NCBI RefSeq assembly: GCF_018446385.1
Contig: NC_056003.1
Span: 21,883,198-21,947,197 of the forward strand
Direction: 5' to 3'
From: Zingiber officinale
Lineage: Eukaryota > Streptophyta > Magnoliopsida > Zingiberales > Zingiberaceae
DNA: 64,000 bases
Part shown: positions 20,361-31,695 of the stretch, in pieces
Numbering within the stretch: the stretch's first letter is position 1
Layout: every line of letters begins with the position of its first letter
Notes under the pieces: generated by a model
What the model was told of the DNA's origin: nothing
Database searches by the model: none
The model's input: only the letters and a program-made list of their open reading frames with translations
Made by a program: the position numbers and the translations under genes

Positions 20361-21338
20361 TGTTGGAACCCCAAGGTTGGTTTTGGTGTGATCAACAAGT
20401 TAAGTTAGGTTCTGTTGTTTTCTAACCTTGTGTCTAAGTGTGCAGGAGCTTAGGAGCACAGGTACTCGAGCGGAAGACGCAGCTAGCGAGAAGGACGGCA
20501 CGAGGGACGAGGCGCTGCGGAAGAGTACACCGGCGGACGAGAAGGAAGTGCGCGCGATGGTTCCGAGGTACGAAAGCCGGAGCGGAAGATTGCTCGGGGA
20601 GCAAGAGACGCAGCTAGCGCGAAGGTCGGCACGGGGTGCGATCGAGGGACGAAGTCTGCGGATGAGTACGCTGGTGGACGAGAAGGGACACGCGACAATT
20701 CCGAGGGACGAGAAGCCAGAGGGAAGCACGCTCGAGAAGACCGGAAGATGGGTTCGGGTGAGCCCTATTCCGGATGTCAGAGATCACCCAATCAAGCGGA
20801 TCCGGAGCAGAAGACCCGGATCGAGACGGGGACTTAACGGAGAAGTGGTCCCGGACAAAAAGTCAACCATAGTTGACTTTTTGCTCCGGGGCGCCCGGAC
20901 CCTAATTTTGACCAAGATCTCGATTTATGTGATCTGAACGTTGGGGGATAAAACTTTATCCCCCCCAGGGCGCCCGGAACCCTTCCAGGCGCCCCGACCA
21001 AGGCTATAAATATAGCCTTGGTCCAGAAGCTCTTCATCAGTTCAGAAATTGTAAACAACACTTGTGTGCTTCCACTGTTTAGATTAGCTTCTGTCTTTCT
21101 GTGCTTACACTGCTGTAAACGAGGCTTCTCCGCCTGAAGGAGCTCTTAGTGCGATCTTCATCCTTGGATTAACAACTTCCCCGGTTGTAACCAAGTCAAA
21201 TTTGGTGCCTCGTTTTTATGCTCTATTTTCTGTTTAATCTATTTTTTATGTGTTAGCTTAATCGTACGAGAAAGGGTTGTGTTTGATTTTTCAGGGCTAT
21301 TCAACCCCCCCCTTCTGGCCGGCCGCATCGGTCCAACA
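20361..21338 (+). repeat. 3' LTR of the gag-only SIRE-like element
   Basis: 978 bp, TGTTGGAACC to GGTCCAACA. Relative to the 5' LTR it lacks an 11-bp piece near 20501 and a 19-bp piece near 20896. The latter is exactly one member of the palindrome pair. Confidence 0.95.
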
Positions 21339-21343
21339 GTATC

Positions 21344-22088
21344 TTTATCTAAAGAGATGTCTCCGAAGACATCAAAAGAGATAGAAGAAATGAAGGCAGT
21401 TCCTTATGCTTCAGCTGTAGGAAGCCTAATGTATGCTATGTTATGCATGAGACCGGATATCTGTTTTATCGTGGGCATGGTTAGCATATATCAAAGTAAT
21501 CTAGGATAGGGACATTGGACTGCCGTAAAGCAGATATTAAAGTACCTGAGAAGGACTAGAGATTATATGCTGGTTTACCAAGCAGATGATTTGCTCTCTG
21601 TGGGTTACACGAATTTCGATTTCCAATCAGATAGGGACAATAGTAAGTCTACATCAGGCTATGTGTTTACTTTAGGAGGTGGAGCCATAGCATGGAGGAG
21701 TGTTAAGCATAAATGTGTTTCAGACTCAACCATGGAAGCTGAGTATGTGGCAGCCTCTGAGGCAGCCAAAGAAGCTGTATGGCTCAGGAACTTTTTTATG
21801 GACTTAGATGTGATTCCTGGTTTGCCCAAAATCATCACAATTTATTGTGATAATAGCGGTGTAGTATCAAACTCGAAGGAACCACGAGCCCATAAGGCGA
21901 GTAAACACATTGAGCGCAAGTACCACCTGATACGAGACATTGTAAAGCGAGGAGAAGTTGTTGTCGAAAAGATTGCATAAGCAGACAATCTGGCAGATTC
22001 TTTCACTAAGGCCCTTCCGGCGAAAGCTTTTGATCGGCATGTTGAAGGGATGGGAATCAGATATATGGCAGCATTTATGGCAGCATAG
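21344..22088 (+). pseudogene. Copia RT C-terminus and RNase H (continuation of 16141-17236)
   Basis: After the nested element the frame continues with VPYASAVGSLMYAM, PDICFIVGMVS, a stop near 21507, then the RNase H core: GYTNFDFQSD (Asp), [30 protein letters not shown] (Glu), IYCDNSGVV (Asp), HIERKYHLIRD and ADNLADSFTKALP. Stops at 21507 and at 21978-21980 break it. A short purine-rich tract (GTGGGAGAT, 22102-22110) precedes the 3' LTR. Confidence 0.9.
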
Positions 22089-22110
22089 TCTTTTAATATA
22101 AGTGGGAGAT

Positions 22111-24588
22111 TGTTAGAGTGTATACTAAAAGTCTAGCTTTTTGTATAAACAATCATTTTGAAATAAGAATCACATTGGTCAAATGTCTACATTTATGCTA
22201 AGTGTAGTTGTCCATTTAATTTATATTGAAGATAACATGGTGTGAGGAGACACACAAAAATTCATGTTATCAGTTCCTTATAAATTATAAACAGTTGCTC
22301 ACAACCAAGATAAAATGGGACAAACCATTGGAGTGGTTGTAGTGTAATTAGGTATTAGTTTATCTTGATTAATAAATTATACTAGTACACTATGAGTGTA
22401 TTGAGCAGGATCATTTGAGGTAGTTTCTTTTATACTGACTATATTAAAGAGCAAAACCTCTGTTATTATGGAAGTGTGTACTCTTAATCATGATATAATA
22501 ACAAGCACGTATATTTAATATTTATTTCTTTAATTTATCAAAGGGTGTGAATTAGCTCGTTAAATCAATAGGCCCGATAAGTTGGGAAATGATATTATTT
22601 ATATGGTGTGTTGTTGATTATAGAATGAAACTGTGTCCTAGTAATCTAGGTTGATGATGTCCCCTTGAGGAGCTCATAAGGATTGTCATGTAAACTCTGC
22701 AGGTGGACTTAGTCCGACATGACAATAAGGTCGAGTGGTACTACTCTTGGAACTAGATATTAATTAAGTGAGTTGTCAGTAACTCATTTAATTAGTGGCC
22801 ATTCAATATCTTAAACACAGGAAGATTAACGTACTCATAATAAGAAGGAGCTCATATTGTAATATGGGATTGGTGCGGTAGTGCAATAATAACTATTTAG
22901 TGGAATGAGATATTATTGATGAACTTGAGTTGGGTGTTCGGGGCGAACACGGGAAGCTCAAGCTCATCGGGAGACCAAAACTAATACCTCCTCTAGGTCC
23001 CTATTGTAGCCTCTTATTTATAAAGTCTTATATCCACCATCACCCAACTTCTTACCCACCTCTTGGTGGCCGGCCAAGCCTAGCTTAGAGCCCAAGCTAG
23101 GGCCGACCAAACCAAACCAAGAAGGGAGCCAAGTTGTGGCCGACCCTAGCTTGGAGCCCAAGCAAGGGTGGTCGGCCACATTAAGATTAAACGGAGGTTT
23201 TAAATTTTAAATCTTTCCTTATGTGGAAGCCATGATTTTAAAAGAGAGTTTTTAAAATTTTAAATCTTTCCTTTTATAGCTTTCTACAAAGGATTAAGAG
23301 AAAGGTTAGATATCTTTCCTTATTTGTAGTTAAAAGGAAGATTTTAATTTTTGATAAAACTTTCCTTTTTTGCAACCATCCACATATTTTAAAAGAAATA
23401 TTTTAATTTATTTAATTTCCCTTTTACAACCAATAAGGGATCTAAAGAAAGAAATTTTTTAATTAAAATTTCTTACCGGAAACAAATAAGGAAGTTTTAA
23501 TTTTATGTTTAAAACTTTCCTTGTTTGGAGCAATAGATATGGCCGGCCGTGACAAGTATAAAAGGGAGTTTTAATTTTTTGTTTTAAAACTTTCCTTTTT
23601 AGTCATTAGCAAGGAATATAAAGAAATTTTAATTATGTTTAAAACTTTCCTTATTTGCCAAGACCGAGGAATATAAAAGAGAAGGAGAGGGTGCCTCACC
23701 GAACAACACTTCTATTATTCTTCCTCTCTTATTCCTTGTGGCCTGTCCTTCCTCTTCCCCTTTCTTCTTCTTTGTGGACGGCGGCATCTACCTCTTGGAG
23801 CTTCATTGGTGGCCGGATTTCACTTGAAGAAGAAGAAGAGAAAGGTGGCATTGTTTCCTAGCATCCCTTGGAGATTGGTTGGTGGTCGAGACTCATCATC
23901 CTTTGGAGGTTGTTGGTGGCCGAAACTTGGAAGCAAGAAGAGAAGGCTTGGGTGGATTTCATCTTGGTAGATCGTCGCCCACACGACGTCCAAGAGAAGG
24001 AGAGGAATATAATAGAAGATCAAGAGGTCTATAAGGTACAAAAAGTATAACTAGTTATTAGTTTCCGCATCATAACTAATTCATCTTTTGTATAGATCTT
24101 GAAAAATCAAACACAAGAGGTTATCGGTTTAGTTATCATTTTTGTTATCGATTTTCGTTTCGATTTCATCTTTCGATATTGTGCTTCTATTGAAGTCTCT
24201 ATAGTTAAACCTAGTTTACTGTAAGAAGTTAAATATCCGATTTCTTTGTGAGGCTTTGTCTAAGAAGTGGTGGATGATCCCATACCCAAGAAGATCTAGT
24301 GCCTCGCCATGTTTAACCTGGAAACCGATCTTTGAAATAGATATTTGATAACTTCTGTAATATGGTTTAACTTAGGAAGATCACATCGGTTGAACTTGGA
24401 GTAAGAATGTTAAGTTTCGTTCCCAATCTAAGTTTAACTTCTAAAGGGGAACTTTGGATTAATAATGTTAAGCATCGTTTGCAATCCAAATTTAACTTTA
24501 GTAGAGCGCATGGGTAGCTAGGATAGTTCTATACTTGTATAAATTTTTATACATGGGACTAGGACGGTATTCTGAGTAGCAACTAACA
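22111..24588 (+). repeat. 3' LTR of the Tork/Angela-like element
   Basis: 2478 bp, same ends as the 5' LTR and very similar throughout, without the MITE. The shared block occurs at about 24243-24350. Open frames at 23655-24050 are LTR sequence. Confidence 0.95.
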
Positions 24589-24898
24589 GTTGGGTAGTCA
24601 AAGACCCAACAATGATAGATTAGGTTTGAGATACCGATCTAATGTCTCCAAGGCTAAGGGAAAGTCTTATGCTAGGGTTGCATATGACTATAACAAGGAT
24701 AAGTTAAAAAATGGCAAGGGAAAGTCATTTAAAGGTAAGGAGAAATTAACCAAAGACAAGATGTCTAAGGTTAAAAAGGTTAAGTTCGTTGGCCAAGTGT
24801 CACTCGAGGTGCACCGATGTGGCCTAGTAATTGTGGATGAGTCACTTAAGGTGGTGGCTAAGGTTAAGAGCTCTAGGGAGAGCTCAAAGAGTCTTTAG
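24589..24898 (+). pseudogene. SIRE-like gag, C-terminal fragment (right part)
   Basis: This continues the fragment at 10011-10269: GSQRPNNDRLGLRYRS, then a long lysine-rich stretch (KGKSYARV, KGKEKLTKDK, KVKKVKF), ending at a stop at 24896-24898. The two parts are separated only by the inserted 14.3-kb element and its duplicated target, so they were one frame or nearly so before insertion. There is no protease or later domain downstream. Confidence 0.75.
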
Positions 24899-25883
24899 GG
24901 CAAATGAAAATGGATCTCAAGTGGACCATGCTTGGGAGTCTAAATGAGTCATGGAATGTGCCAAAATGGGTTGGAGATGAACTTGAGTCTCAAACCTAGG
25001 GAATTGGCACAATTGATTGAGTTTCATGCATGAAAATATAAAATTGAGTTAATATTGCACGAAAATTAGTTTTGAATGTATCAATGTCATATAAACTGAT
25101 ACTAGGGATGCATTGAGATTTAGTATAAGCAAATACATCAAGAGGAAGCCAAAACTAGGACTTTAGGCCAAGGTTCAATTGAACCATTTAGATAGTTTTA
25201 GATTTTGTATCAATATTGAGATCCAAGATATATACATTTTTAAATATATTTTTTCCAAGTAGACATGGGTAAAATAGACCTCTCCACAAAATTTGGAGAT
25301 TTTTGGATATTTGTGAAATTTTTAGTGCATTTCTAAAGTTGTGTCATAAATGTTGTTTGGGCTAAAAAAAGGGGTATCAGTCTACTGATGCAGTTGCCAA
25401 TCGATTGGTAACAATATTTATTGAGCACAGAATGTCTCTGTGAGCTTATTTCCATAAGGGCAGTCAACTGGTAACTAGGGCAGTCAACTGATACAAATCT
25501 GAAACTTATTTTCAGCACTGATTTTGACCGGGTCAACTCATATAGGTGTATGAGATCCTTAGGGGATAAATACATGAGTTTATGGTTAGTTTGGATTATC
25601 AAGTTTCAAAAATTAAGATATTGTTAGAATCTTTTTTATATTAGGCAAAGGGGAAGAAGTAAGGTTTTAGTTGGGAAAACCTTAAATGTCTTTGCAAGAA
25701 ATCCTAGCTCAATGGAGAGCTTAGGTGTAGGGAGAGCCTTGTGATAGGTTTCGATGCATGTTGCATATTTTCTAGGTGGTGTAAGTCCAAGTGTATAGCC
25801 TTGGCAATGTAAGTCCAAAATGTGTTATTAGCATGTTGTTTTGCTATTATGTTTTCCCTAACTTAAACGTATTGTCAAACATC
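24899..25883 (+). other. 3' non-coding part of the outer SIRE-like element
   Basis: About 1 kb without pol domains. It holds a few CAGTCAACTG-like words related to the palindromes in its LTR (about 25390-25490). The frames at 25333-25818 show no domain. Confidence 0.6.
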
Positions 25884-25897
25884 AAAAAAGGGGAGAT
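25884..25897 (+). promoter_or_regulatory. Polypurine tract
   Basis: AAAAAAGGGGAGAT directly before the LTR at 25898. Confidence 0.85.
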
Positions 25898-26915
25898 TGT
25901 TGGATGCAATCTTGAGGGCCCGTGTGACCATGCATTTTGATGTTTGGGCAAAGTGTTTAAATTAGGTTTACCCTTGTATTTGATATGTGTATATGAGTTG
26001 TGCAGATTTGTAGGATACACATATGACTCAGCTTGATGGCTTTAGATTCGGTGAAGGATGGAGCATCTAAGGGACCATAGACAAGGCAGCAAGGACAAGA
26101 GCCGAGGAAAGCGCACTTCAAGGCATACACAAAGGATGACATTAGGACAAAACGCGGGCTTGAATGCATCCGAGGGATGAGAGCCAAAGGAAGAAGACTT
26201 GAAGGCAAGAGGTTAAGGCTGTGATGAAGAGTCAAGTGAGTCGTGAGAATCCGAGTGCGAGAGAAATGTACTCGAGAAGGGGAACTCTAGGTTTAGGGTT
26301 TTACCAATCGATTGGTGTATGTACCAGTCGACTGGTGGTCGAGCTGGGAAGAACAAAATGTTTCTGTTGTCTCAATCGAAGTAGACTAGTTGACTAGTGT
26401 AGGTACCAATCGACTGGTATCAAGTCGTTGGGGTTATAACGGTCGAATTACACAGAGGACCAGTCGACTGGTACCAGTATAATCAACTTAGTTGTTTTCC
26501 CCAAGCTCTATATAATGGAGCTTGAGGTGGTTGGTTTGGGTGACGAAATTAGATTTGGTTAAAGCCTAATTAGTAGTCACCAAAGTTTCAAGTGCTCATT
26601 GTATTCCAAGAGGTCTTAGTAAGAGTTGTAGTGAGGCTTCTCCACCCACAAGGAGACTTGAGGTAGCCGAAATTTGCCGGGGAGCTAAACCACTGACAGA
26701 TAGCGATCATTCACGTTATGGGCAGCCGTGGAGTAAGAGCAAGTTATCTCTGAACCACGTAAATGAGCGTGTCAAGTTTGGTTTGCTTTCTTGTCTTTAG
26801 ATTAGCTTTCTATTTGTTATTGTTTGTATTTCGCTGTTCTAATATCATAGGAAAGTAAATTGGGGTCAACATTTATTCAACCCCCTTCTAGCCGGCCACC
26901 AATCGCCAACGGACA
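25898..26915 (+). repeat. 3' LTR of the outer SIRE-like element
   Basis: Starts TGTTGGATGCAATC, ends near CCAACGGACA; about 1018 bp. The U3 has ACCAGTCGACTGGT-type palindromes at 26303, 26323, 26385, 26405 and 26459, then a TATA box (CTATATAAT) at about 26508. The CAACCCCCTTCTAGCCGG end is the SIRE-type LTR end. It abuts the 76-bp tandem array; the exact last base is inferred from the CA end and the repeat phase. Confidence 0.85.
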
Positions 26916-27108
26916 TGCCTATGAGAAGTGGAGAACTGAGTTCTGGAGATCTGACCGGCTATAGGGTCGGTCGGGTTTATGTTGGAAGTCATGCCCATGA
27001 GAAGTGGAGAACTGAGCCCTGGAGGTCAGACCAACTCTAAGACCGATCATGTTTATATTGGGAGTAATGCCTATGAGAAGTGGGGAACTGATCCCTGGAG
27101 GTCCGACC
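26916..27108 (+). repeat. 76-bp tandem array, left part
   Basis: The word GACC at the unit start recurs at 26953, 27029 and 27105, so the period is 76 bp. The unit contains GAGAAGTGGAGAACTGAG and a CGACCGG/CGGTCGG inverted pair. It is interrupted by the solo LTR at 27109. Confidence 0.9.
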
Positions 27109-27815
27109 TGTTAGTAATTAGCCCTAAGAGTCAATCATGAGATGATTAGGCTTTTTGGATTAATCATTGAGTTAGACTCAAATGAACTCACTCATTGAAT
27201 TAAGTATAATCCGAATTAGACTCATTGAGTTAGACTTAAATAGATCCAATTGTTGGGTTGATTCGAATTGCATGGGAATCAATGGGTTAGACTCATTAGG
27301 TGAACTTGAGTTCACCAAGGAAGTTGAATGGTAAAAATTCAACCATTGGACTGAATGGTTGATTTTGAGCCATTGGGTTAGAAGATGAAAGGGTGGAAAC
27401 TCTTGGTATTCCATGGGATGACTATAAATATCATTTGGATGATATTTTTCATAAGATTTTCATCACTCAGGAAGGTGAAAGGTCTCTTTGCTTCTTCTTT
27501 TTCCTCCTTTCCTTGCTTGGCCGAACATACCCTTGAAGGTTGCTAGCACAACCTTGTGTGTTCTTCTCCATCTTGTTCAGTTTGTGAGACAAACGAAAGC
27601 AAGGTTTGTTCGTGTGGATACCGTAGAGGCGCGAACGCTTGATCGTGCTATGATCCGAGCTGTCGGGAGATCGTGAGCACGCTTCAAAGGTATAACTCTA
27701 TCATGTCTTTAGATCTATCTTAGTATAAGATTATGTTTCCCTTCGCATGGATCTTCTGGAGGAAATAGGTTTTTTCCGCTGCGCGTTTGCGTGTTTAGCA
27801 ATCTATTCCCTTACA
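27109..27815 (+). repeat. Solo LTR, Ty1/copia type
   Basis: Starts TGTTAGTAATTAGCCC, ends ATTCCCTTACA; 707 bp, no internal region. Flanks CGACC (27104-27108) and TGACC (27816-27820) are a 5-bp target duplication with one mismatch, and the 76-bp array continues in phase after it. It is what remains after recombination between two LTRs. The frame at 27488-27676 is LTR sequence. Confidence 0.85.
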
Positions 27816-28120
27816 TGACCGGCTATAAAGTCGGTCAGGTTTATGTTGGGAGTCATACCCATGAGAAGTAGAGAACTGAGCTCTAGAGATCCTACCGGCT
27901 ATAGTGTCAGTCCGATTTATGCTGGGAGTTATGCTCATGAGAAGTATAGAACTAAGCCCCGGAGGTCCAACCGGCTCTAGGGCTAGTCGGGTTTACGTTG
28001 GGAGTTATGTCCATGAAAAGTGGAGAACTAAGCTCCGGAGATCTGATTGACTCTAGAATTGATTGGGTTTATGTTGGAAGTTCTGCCCATGAGGAGTGGG
28101 GAGTTGAATCCCGTTGAAAG
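27816..28120 (+). repeat. 76-bp tandem array, right part
   Basis: Unit starts at 27817, 27893, 27969 and 28045, each 76 bp apart; the last unit is diverged and fades at about 28120. Confidence 0.9.
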
Positions 28121-30513
28121 TGGTCTGTTCGGATACATACATATTGACTTTGACTATCACATCATCTTAATTTTGATTTGATTTTGACTGTCACATCATC
28201 TTAACTATCGATCCTATATTATCTTTGGGGTCACTCACAATAGTCATATCACCCATGATCTTTTTTTATATATTTCTAATATAAAACTTTAATTGTATTA
28301 TCAACAATTGAGACATGGAGGATACCGAAGGAGATATCTGAATCTAAGACTAAGATAGAAATAATGTCGGTAGCCGAGGGCGAAACATGATTGCTGACAT
28401 ATCCGATCATACTTGAGTCACATCTAGGCTGGATCTAATTTCTTTTAAGTCGTATTTGATCCACTGGAATTTTCACTTTTAATTTAGCATGACTTTTAAC
28501 TATACGGACAGTTAAGGACCATAAAATTCCGCTGTATTAGCCGGATCATAGGTTATGGAGCAAGAGTTAGAAATTATTGTACCACGTATATTAATAGTGT
28601 TTGTGTTTGCATTTTGAGTTTATTACTTGCTATTTTGTGGCATACTAAATTGTAGCTAACAAATAAATAAAAAGGAGCGTTATTCATCCTCTTCTATTAA
28701 TATCTCACGGTCCTAGCAAGTTGCACAATGACTAGTAGAGCAATAGTAGTATAGTACTCATTCCAAATATAAGAATAACTAAGACATTAACCCACACATA
28801 TAAACTCCAGTCTGAACATATTTAATGGACAACATATAGGTACATCATGATATCCACGGTGGAAAGGAATACAATTAAATTATTTTTTGAATGGAGAATT
28901 AATTATGAAAGGATTATCGAAATTAATTAGTCATTAAGAGTGGCATATATTTTTTTTAATCAACTCACTTTTTCTACAATGTTAGGGGAAAAAACTATAA
29001 TTAATAAATGAAGAATATTAAAGTAAAATAACTTTATTCTTTTGTATCAATCAAATGCGAGATGAGACACAATTACCTCGTCCTGGCTCGCCATCATACA
29101 TCATCCAATGGCTCGATCTAATTAGTTGACCTAAACACAATTCAACAAATGGTATATATATTTGGCAGCCCATTGCTGTCTAATTAAATGGTTTTAAAAA
29201 CTTGATGCAGACTTTTTCGTCTGAGCTCGATCGTTGCTGCACAGAGATTTCTGCTCGATCAAGATCTTCTGCGTTGAAATTAAAAGCATGCGACGCAACA
29301 AGATCTCAGCGACTTAAGTGACTTTCGGGGCTGCTGTCACAGTAAGTCAACCCGTCCAAGATGACGGCTCTGCATGTGTTTGATGAAAGTCGCAACGAAA
29401 TGTATACATTAATGCAGAAAATTAATGCGGAAGACGCCACCACTGACCACGCCCGTCTCTCTCAGTTTTCTTTATTGATCATTCTTCTTCTTCTTCTTCT
29501 CCTCTTCTTCTTCTTCTCCTGCTTCTTTTAATGTGCAGGCAATTGAAGACTAGCTATCAATCTGCAGTCAGTTCTAGAAGAGGCTGATTCAAAAAATAAA
29601 TAATAAATAATAAATAATTTCTGCAAATGGAAATAAATTCTTCAACAATACTCGAGTAATTAAACGGATTGTGTTATTTCCAAGTAACAATAGCCATTGC
29701 AGATAATTGTCTGATCAGTTGACTTTTGTGTGCACTTTGATATTGAGATTATCCATTTGTGAAATTAAGACAGCATTTACTAAGGATATGATCAGATAAT
29801 TTACATTCTTATTTTTCATATTATTACAACAACTATGTGTTCATAGCTGTCGCAATATAAATAAACTGTGTTATAGCCATTATAGTTCATAACTATTACA
29901 AAACAACTATGCAACTACGTTGTAGTTGTTGTAACAACATCAAAAATAAGGATAGTTCATGGAAGTAAAATGGATGATTTTCTTTGATAAGAAATGAAAA
30001 AAAAAAAAAAACACTCCGCTCTTTTGAATTTTTTTTTTTTTTAAAAAAAACTGAAGTTACGTGAAAATAAGGAGAGAAAAAGTAATGGATGAAACTTCAC
30101 AACTTTCCAAACTGATAATGGATGAAACCCACCATGATAAATAAACCTACCTGCAGATCGATATAGTTCCTTGGCAAAACCTGAAGCAATCAGAAATCAT
30201 CATAACACAAACTCCATGCATATACACAGACGCCAATCACCAATCACCATGCAATAACTTTTTATTAATTTAATCATCACCGTTAATTGTTTGCCTGAGA
30301 ATATAATTAAGGAAAAGTTCGAATTACTTTTGCATGAAATTAACATAGAATTATATTACAACGCACCGTACCTGATCTGCTAGTACGTACTGTGATCGAT
30401 CGAGGGAAAAGGCAGCAACTTTGAGATCGATCGAGAGAGGTTCAAAAATATTGATCGAGAATTATGAGCAGAGATGAGATTTGATTAATCGAGTGGTGAA
30501 GAGGGATAGGGGC
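28121..30513. other. Intergenic region downstream of the U-box gene
   Basis: AT-rich, no gene seen. It contains a CTT-rich microsatellite (29483-29525), a short AATAAAT tract near 29596-29620 and A/T runs near 30000-30050. The part next to 30513 should include the 3' UTR of the U-box gene, but no polyadenylation signal could be chosen with confidence. Confidence 0.6.
29483..29525 (+). repeat. CTT microsatellite
   Basis: Imperfect run of CTT triplets interrupted by CTCCT. Confidence 0.9.
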
Positions 30514-31695
30514 TTAGGAGAGATGGAAGCTAGGCGGGAGGCACGGCGAGGCCCTCCACGCCCGAGCGTGCAGCCTCAGGATCTCTCTGGCCTTCTCCTT
30601 CGTCTTCCTCCTGCACTCCAGCTGCAGCACCAAGCAGAGCTCCGCCACCGCCCCCACCTCCTCCATCTCCCTCACTATCCCCGGCGTGGCTGCGTGCCGC
30701 GCCACCGAGTGCAGCACCCTCACCGCTCTCTCTCTCCCGGCGTCCGACACCCGCAGCAGCTTCGTCGCCACCGCCGCCACGCCGGCCGCGTGTGCCACCA
30801 GCTCCGCCCGCCCCTCCGCGCACCTGCACGCCTGGTCCATGCCCACCAGCGCCAGCTCGCACGCCCGCCGCTCCGGATCCGCCAGCAGCACCTCCACCAG
30901 CGCGGCCACCGCGCCGGCGCGCACTGCCTTCACGCGGCTCCGCCCCGTCGGGCACGAGCACGCCGTGGCCAGCACGCGCAGCGCGGCCTTGGTCGCTTGC
31001 TGCGAGACGCCCTCGCGCACCACGTTGACCACCTCGAGAAAGACCTCCTCGCCGAGGGCGGCGAGCTCGTCGTGCGACATCTCGCGCACGAGCACGTCGA
31101 GTAGATGCATAGAGTTGGCTCGCGATTGGATTTGGCTGTCGCCTCGTCGCCTCAGAATCGCCGTCAATGACTCGACGATGCGCGGATTTCTCCCGACGAG
31201 GTCGGCTCCCGAGACCCTGAGCAATCGGAGAATATCAAGTGCCTCGGCGCAATGCGCTTCCTCGCCGGCGACGACGAAGGAAACTAGGAAGTCGACGGCG
31301 CCGGAGGCCGCCTCGACGCACCGCTTGCCGCGCTCGCTCTCTTCCACGACGGCACGGAGCTGGCGGAGGGCGGCAAGCGGGTGCAGCTCGAGGAGCTCCG
31401 CGACGCGGGCAGCATCGACCGCCGGGAGATTCACTGCCGGGAGCAGCTGCTTAGCGACGCCGTCGAGGGAGCACCAAGATCGGATGAGGCGGCGGAGGGT
31501 GTGGTTCGGGGTGAGGATTTCAGAGTCCGGCAAGATTTTTCTGGACACGGGGCAAGTGCTCCGGCGGCTGGCGAAGATCCAGTGCTCGATGCTTTCCCGA
31601 TCGTAGGTGATGCCGGTGGAGAGAGTCACCGGATCCTTCATCAGCTGCAGAGATATCGGACACAGAAAATAGGACGGCACTTCCTCTCCCTCCAT
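30514..31695 (-). CDS. U-box E3 ubiquitin ligase, PUB22/23/24 type
   Basis: Intronless frame of 393 codons. Residues about 6-80 form the U-box: PSYFLCPISLQLMKDPV, STGITYDRESIEHW, CPVSRKIL and TPNHTLRRLI are the conserved core that binds the E2 enzyme. The rest (about 100-385) is leucine/alanine-rich helical sequence fitting ARM repeats, which in this family bind substrates. Arabidopsis relatives PUB22/23/24 transfer ubiquitin to proteins and dampen immune and drought responses in the cytoplasm; that role is inferred here from family. They are somewhat longer (a little over 400 residues), so this one is slightly compact. The ATG at 31693-31695 precedes the U-box by the usual few residues and is the only reasonable start. 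The gene is far richer in GC than its surroundings, typical of a class of intronless monocot genes, and this causes long shadow frames on the plus strand. The upstream region holds W-box words. Confidence 0.93.
   Translation of the reverse strand: MEGEEVPSYFLCPISLQLMKDPVTLSTGITYDRESIEHWIFASRRSTCPVSRKILPDSEILTPNHTLRRLIRSWCSLDGVAKQLLPAVNLPAVDAARVAELLELHPLAALRQLRAVVEESERGKRCVEAASGAVDFLVSFVVAGEEAHCAEALDILRLLRVSGADLVGRNPRIVESLTAILRRRGDSQIQSRANSMHLLDVLVREMSHDELAALGEEVFLEVVNVVREGVSQQATKAALRVLATACSCPTGRSRVKAVRAGAVAALVEVLLADPERRACELALVGMDQACRCAEGRAELVAHAAGVAAVATKLLRVSDAGRERAVRVLHSVARHAATPGIVREMEEVGAVAELCLVLQLECRRKTKEKAREILRLHARAWRASPCLPPSFHLS

Larger units (their letters stand above)
17237..21338 (+). 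mobile_element. Gag-only SIRE-like Ty1/copia retrotransposon nested in RT
   Basis: LTRs 17237-18243 and 20361-21338, primer site 18246-18257, polypurine tract 20348-20360, and the perfect target duplication GTATC (17232-17236 and 21339-21343) define it. The 2117-bp interior encodes only gag and a coiled-coil piece; there is no protease, integrase, RT or RNase H. By eye the LTRs differ by about 15 substitutions and three indels in about 1 kb, so the insertion is young. It is presumably mobilised in trans by a pol-bearing relative. Confidence 0.95.
10270..24588 (+). mobile_element. Complete but dead Tork/Angela-like Ty1/copia retrotransposon
   Basis: LTRs at 10270-12899 and 22111-24588 are flanked by the perfect target duplication GTTGG (10265-10269 and 24589-24593). 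Gag, protease, integrase, RT and RNase H occur in the copia order but all carry frameshifts or stops. A SIRE-like element (17237-21338) is inserted between RT and RNase H, and a MITE lies in the 5' LTR. The element is inserted in a SIRE-like gag. Without the two insertions it would be about 10.05 kb. Confidence 0.95.

Noticed and set aside
30686..31606. 306-codon plus-strand frame
   Set aside because: Antisense shadow of the GC-rich U-box gene; composition is Ser/Arg/Thr-rich without any domain, and the minus-strand frame has a clear U-box.
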